Shown here: piece by piece, positions 13,941 through 16,076 of the stretch | Position numbering within the stretch: the first letter of the stretch is position 1 | How the letters are laid out: each line of letters starts with the position of its first letter | Source: an uncultured Oscillibacter sp. | Lineage (GTDB): Bacteria; Bacillota; Clostridia; Oscillospirales; Oscillospiraceae | Assembly: GCA_910584995.1 (NCBI GenBank) | Contig: CAJUDW010000040.1 | Coordinates: 1 to 16,076 of the forward strand | Length of the DNA stretch: 16,076 nucleotides | Reading direction: 5' to 3' | Notes under the pieces: generated by a model | The model's input: only the letters and a program-made list of their open reading frames with translations | Told to the model about the DNA's origin: nothing | Database searches by the model: none | Made by a program: the position numbers and the translations under genes

Positions 13941-13980
13941 GCCCGGGTCCTCCTTCCGCCGTGGGAAGGAGGGCCCGGGC
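13941..13980 (-). terminator. 17-bp hairpin downstream of ferredoxin gene
   Basis: Arms 13941-13957 and 13964-13980 pair over 17 bases with a single T-G wobble (GCCCGGGTCC versus GGCCCGGGC side) and loop GCCGTG. It begins eight bases after the ferredoxin stop codon. No T-run follows on the minus strand, so efficient intrinsic termination is uncertain. Confidence 0.6.
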
Positions 13981-13988
13981 CCGCGCCG

Positions 13989-14171
13989 TTATTCTTCGAT
14001 ACTGATGGCGCTGGTGGGACAGCCGTCCCGGGCCTCCTGGGCGATATCCAGCATCTCGGGCGGGACCTCGCCGCCGTGGGCGAGGCCGTCGTCCCCCATG
14101 GTGAAAACCGCCGGGCAGGTGCCGGCGCACAGGCCGCAGCCAATGCAGTTTTCGTTGACCGTTGCGTTCAT
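13989..14171 (-). CDS. Monocluster [4Fe-4S] ferredoxin
   Basis: The 60-residue protein MNATVNENCIGCGLCAGTCP... resembles Thermotoga-type single-cluster ferredoxins. Cluster ligands are Cys9, Cys12, Cys15 and Cys51 (DGCPTSAISIEE). Cys19 (GTCP) normally forms a disulfide with a Cys in the middle helix, but that position here is Ile43 (DIAQEARDG), so Cys19 is unpaired. It would carry one low-potential electron between cytoplasmic oxidoreductases. GGAGG (14179-14183) precedes ATG 14171 and sets the start. It appears monocistronic, ending in a strong hairpin at 13941-13980. No clear promoter in the DNA upstream. Confidence 0.93.
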   Translation of the reverse strand: MNATVNENCIGCGLCAGTCPAVFTMGDDGLAHGGEVPPEMLDIAQEARDGCPTSAISIEE

Positions 14172-14446
14172 ATGGTTGCCTCCAAATGTTTGATTGCCTC
14201 CCCGGGAAGCGGGGCGGATCCACGGTCAGTATTCCCCGTTTTCCCGGGTCTCAACCGGAAAGGCAGGCGTTAAGATTCCGCTGTTTGTTAGGTGCAGGGC
14301 AGGCTGCGATAGCTTGCCCTGCCCTTGCCGGCGGTATTCTCTGCGATTTATCCTGGTTATTATGCAATAACAAAGCCCTATAGCCCAAATGAGGCAGCGC
14401 GGAACCATAAAAACTATCCGGGTCAAAATCAGAACCGGTATTCATT
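14172..14446. other. Intergenic region upstream of ferredoxin with hairpin and palindrome
   Basis: No gene is supported here. GCAGGGCAGGCT (14294-14305) and AGCTTGCCCTGC (14311-14322) form a 12-bp stem with one wobble. GTTATT (14356-14361) and AATAAC (14366-14371) form a 6-bp inverted repeat around ATGC, operator-like, upstream of the ferredoxin. On the minus strand TTGTTA-17-TAAATC overlaps that palindrome and is a weak promoter candidate. Confidence 0.4.
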
Positions 14447-14591
14447 GGCAGGGGATACAGGATAGAGGAGGGATTTTGCTATCCTGCAAGGCGAAAAGTC
14501 CCAGGAATGCTGGATGCACTTCAAGATTTTTTCACGCGTCCGGGGTCAAAAGACCCGCCTGGACACCGTTTAACGCCTGTGGATACGGGTT
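14447..14591. repeat. Dispersed intergenic repeat, copy 2
   Basis: This matches 9582-9666: GGCAGGGGAT (14447-14456), CAAAAGACCCG (14547-14557), AACGCCTGTG (14572-14581), GATAC. The hairpin GGGTC (14542-14546), AAAA, GACCC (14551-14555) corresponds to GGGCC-GGCCC in copy 1. An extra ~60 bases lie between the left and right blocks. The stretch 14592-14854 that follows is AT-richer and I see nothing in it but short palindromes such as GGAAATTTCC (14643-14652). Confidence 0.5.
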
Positions 14592-14854
14592 TTCAATATT
14601 GGCATCTGGCAGCAGGCCTGCAAACCGCGCCGGTATAGCAGGGGAAATTTCCAAAATTTACATCTACATGCCTCTGTTTTAATCCTGTCTTATCCCTGAT
14701 CCCATGGTAAAGTAAAACGGTCTGGGAAAAATCCCCTTTTACGGGGTACCTGCTTCCTTGCGGTATACTTTTGAGAGGGGCAACAGAGAATTGTGCAGAG
14801 TGCAAATACCAAGAGGCTTGCATTTGTTAAAAATATGGAAATTGCATAAAAGGC

Positions 14855-14883
14855 TTGACAATTTCCCAAAAATATTGTACAGT
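14855..14883 (+). promoter_or_regulatory. Strong sigma-A promoter for an orphan plus-strand unit
   Basis: TTGACA (14855-14860), 17-base spacer, TACAGT (14878-14883), with AT-rich DNA upstream (TTAAAAATATGGAAATTGCATAA region) that could act as an UP element. Predicted start is about 14890. No recognised gene follows; see the unit at 14910-15188. Confidence 0.75.
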
Positions 14884-14892
14884 GTGATCACA
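14883..14892. promoter_or_regulatory. 10-bp palindrome TGTGATCACA over predicted start site
   Basis: TGTGATCACA is a perfect 10-bp palindrome that overlaps the last base of the -10 box and the predicted start point (about 14890). A repressor operator here would block initiation. It resembles joined CRP-type half-sites but lacks the six-base spacer, so that assignment is not made. Confidence 0.5.
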
Positions 14893-14909
14893 GGAAAGGA
14901 GTGAGTCCC

Positions 14910-15188
14910 ATGGGCTAGCAAAGTCCAAGAGATTCCCAAATCCCTGACCCAGCGCCGTCCAGGATCGAGACTTTATCCCAAAGAGCGCGAAAACCCGGAA
15001 AATCCCCAAAGACGAAACACCCTCACTATGATGAGCCGCACGAGTTTGAGACTGCGTGTACCGATGTTTTAAGGATTGGTGATGCCTGCCGAGTTTCCCG
15101 ATTCCCTGGAAGATGCCCCGGCAAATCTGGACGGTATTTTTACAAAAAGCTGGAGGTAAGTGAATTGGCAAATCCGATCCACGAGTAA
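14910..15188 (+). other. Orphan unit: ATG-GGC-TAG then 89 open codons
   Basis: AAAGGAG (14895-14901) lies eight bases before ATG 14910. The frame reads Met-Gly-UAG (stop 14916-14918), then continues open for 89 codons to TAA 15186-15188, one base before a strong terminator hairpin. The conceptual tail begins QSPRDSQIPD and includes TACTDVLRIGDACRVSRFPG and FYKKLEVSELANPIHE. I do not recognise it. It has no in-frame ATG or GTG after the UAG. Codons (AGA, CGA, CCA, TTA, AAA) differ from the GC-rich neighbours. Options: a 340-base RNA with a two-codon ORF; a UAG-readthrough small protein; or a gene killed by a CAG-to-TAG change. Chance openness is possible. Confidence 0.4.
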
Positions 15189-15189
15189 G

Positions 15190-15229
15190 CCCCCCATTCG
15201 CCGTTGGAGCGAGTGGGGGGATGCTTTTT
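15190..15229 (+). terminator. Intrinsic terminator of the orphan plus-strand unit
   Basis: CCCCCCATTCGC (15190-15201), loop CGTTGGA, GCGAGTGGGGGG (15209-15220): 12 pairs with one T-G wobble, then ATGCTTTTT. The T-run is on the plus-strand side only. This shows a plus-strand transcript ends here although no gene is recognised. DUF1905 (minus) converges from the right. Confidence 0.85.
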
Positions 15230-15257
15230 GCCGTCCAGGAAGACATGTCTGGGGGTT

Positions 15258-15539
15258 TCACCGTTTCCTGACGATGACATGGACAGAATCCCCGTCTTGT
15301 TTTCCCAATTTTGCCCGGATGGACTTCAACATGCCGATGATATAGCAGGTATTGCCCTGGGCATCCTTGACCCTCATATTGACGATACTGCCGTCGTAGG
15401 GAATCCCGTCGAACAGGACGCTGACCGCCGCCCGCCCTGCGCCGAATTCCTGCCTGATGTCCCAGGGAAAAACCACGTAAGCGCCGCCGCGATCCTTCAC
15501 TTCACAGATTATGGCGTCAAATTCATATTTATCCAGCAT
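15258..15539 (-). CDS. DUF1905 domain protein
   Basis: The 93-residue protein is a stand-alone DUF1905 (a small beta-barrel fold): AYVVFPWDIRQEFG (20-33), FDGIPYDGSIVNM (43-55) and the C-terminal GMLKSIRAKLGKQDGDSVHV (69-88) match the family. Function is unknown; the fold sits beside YdeI/OmdA-type domains in some bacteria. GAGGGG (minus strand) precedes ATG 15539. It begins 22 bases after the gap terminator hairpin, with no room for a standard promoter, so expression probably depends on read-through from gap or a promoter inside the gap 3' end. Confidence 0.88.
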   Translation of the reverse strand: MLDKYEFDAIICEVKDRGGAYVVFPWDIRQEFGAGRAAVSVLFDGIPYDGSIVNMRVKDAQGNTCYIIGMLKSIRAKLGKQDGDSVHVIVRKR

Positions 15540-15560
15540 AGACCCCTCGTCTTAAAGTAA

Positions 15561-15590
15561 AGCCCTCCGGAAGGTCTCTTCCGGAGGGCT
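15561..15590 (-). terminator. Terminator after gap
   Basis: AGCCCTCCGGAAG (15561-15573), loop GTCT, CTTCCGGAGGGCT (15578-15590): a perfect 13-bp stem. On the minus strand it is followed by TTACTTTAA, a moderate T-rich tail. Confidence 0.85.
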
Positions 15591-15606
15591 GCATGCTGCG
15601 GGAAAA

Positions 15607-16076
15607 TTACTTGTTGTCCACGGAGAACATATAAGCAATCAGTTCCACCATCTTGTTGGCGTAGCCGCACTCGTTGTCGTACCAGGAGACAACCTTCACG
15701 AAGGTGTCGGTCAGGGAGAGGCCGGCCTTCTTGTCGAAGATGGAGGTACGGGAATCGCCCAGGAAGTCGGAGGAGACAATGTCCTCGTCGGTGTAGCCCA
15801 GGACGCCCTTCAGTTCGCCCTCGGAAGCTTCCTTCATGGCCTTGCAGATGTCCTCATAGGAGGCGGGCTTGGCCAGCTTGGCGGTCAGATCCACCACGGA
15901 CACATCCAGGGTAGGAACGCGCATGGAGATGCCGGTCAGCTTGCCGTTCAGTTCGGGAATGACCTTGCCCACGGCCTTGGCAGCGCCGGTGGAGGAGGGA
16001 ATGATATTGCCGGTAGCAGCACGGCCGCCGCGCCAATCCTTCATGGAAGCGCCGTCCAGCAGCTTCTGGGTGGGGG
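15607..16076 (-). CDS. gap: Glyceraldehyde-3-phosphate dehydrogenase, C-terminal part
   Basis: The visible C-terminal 155 or so residues read PTQKLLDGASMKDWRGGRAATGNIIPSSTGAAKAVGKVIPELNGKLTG..., then RVPTLDVSVVDLT, GVLGYTDEDIVSSDF and KVVSWYDNECGYANKMV. This is the catalytic domain of type I GAPDH, close to E. coli GapA in the DWRGGR loop. The catalytic Cys lies before the visible part, off the right edge. The enzyme makes 1,3-bisphosphoglycerate from glyceraldehyde-3-phosphate with NAD in glycolysis. The gene continues beyond base 16076. Its terminator is at 15561-15590. Confidence 0.96.
   Translation of the reverse strand, partial: PTQKLLDGASMKDWRGGRAATGNIIPSSTGAAKAVGKVIPELNGKLTGISMRVPTLDVSVVDLTAKLAKPASYEDICKAMKEASEGELKGVLGYTDEDIVSSDFLGDSRTSIFDKKAGLSLTDTFVKVVSWYDNECGYANKMVELIAYMFSVDNK

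Noticed and set aside
14389..14682. 97-codon plus-strand frame
   Set aside because: No ribosome site, overlaps the dispersed repeat and has no recognisable motif.
14890..15229. tmRNA, RNase P RNA or 6S RNA identity for the orphan transcript
   Set aside because: I could not find the tmRNA tRNA-like ends, the RNase P GAGGAAAGTC/ACAGAACCCGG cores or a long single-bubble 6S-like pairing.
14827..15261. 144-codon minus-strand frame starting GTG in a 4-base overlap with the DUF1905 stop
   Set aside because: The overlap looks like coupling and AGGA lies upstream, but the frame runs through a strong plus-strand terminator and promoter and the translation is unlike any family I know. Kept only as a competing reading of the orphan region.

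Overview
The window looks like chromosomal DNA of a GC-rich, low-oxygen Firmicute, most likely a gut Clostridium of the Oscillospiraceae type (Flavonifractor / Lawsonibacter-like; inference). Reasons: strong AGGAGG-type ribosome binding sites, an L27 with the Firmicutes-type cleavable N-terminus next to its protease Prp, a monocluster ferredoxin, YedF-type selenium-metabolism genes, SLH-domain surface protein, and small families (DUF6472, DUF3343, tandem-OB SSB-like protein) typical of Clostridia.

Layout. 1-88 (-): start of a ParA/Soj ATPase, preceded by repeat-rich leader DNA. 430-2935 (+): ribosome/GTPase operon with a near-consensus promoter, a probable L21-type leader, rplU (L21), prp, rpmA (L27), a hairpin, obgE and a strong terminator. 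3012-3617 (+): tandem-OB SSB-like protein, converging on a five-gene minus-strand operon (6426 to 3672): yedF, PLP cysteine desulfurase-like protein, DUF3343 putative Se/S carrier, DUF6472 Cys-rich mini-protein, NUDIX hydrolase. The first three form a tightly coupled selenium/sulfur-handling cassette; no selD is present here. Divergent from it (+): lysA with its own promoter and a structured leader, then a secreted SLH plus transglutaminase-like protein. Converging on that (-): a three-gene operon of an AlgI-like MBOAT O-acyltransferase, its SGNH/AlgX-like partner and a dGTPase-like HD phosphohydrolase. Then a ferredoxin gene (-), DUF1905 (-) and the C-terminal part of GAPDH (-).

The region 14172-15257 is the least ordinary. 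It is AT-richer than its surroundings and holds no conventional gene. It contains (a) the second copy of a diverged, structured intergenic repeat whose first copy lies at 9582-9666, with a hairpin kept although its bases differ, and (b) a compact autonomous plus-strand unit: TTGACA-17-TACAGT promoter, a 10-bp palindrome over the predicted start site, a strong Shine-Dalgarno, ATG-GGC-TAG, then 89 open codons in the same frame ending in TAA one base before a strong intrinsic terminator. This could be a structured small RNA with a two-codon ORF, a UAG-readthrough micro-gene or a decayed gene; it is the best candidate for something undescribed. Most of the remaining window is recognisable housekeeping or accessory metabolism.
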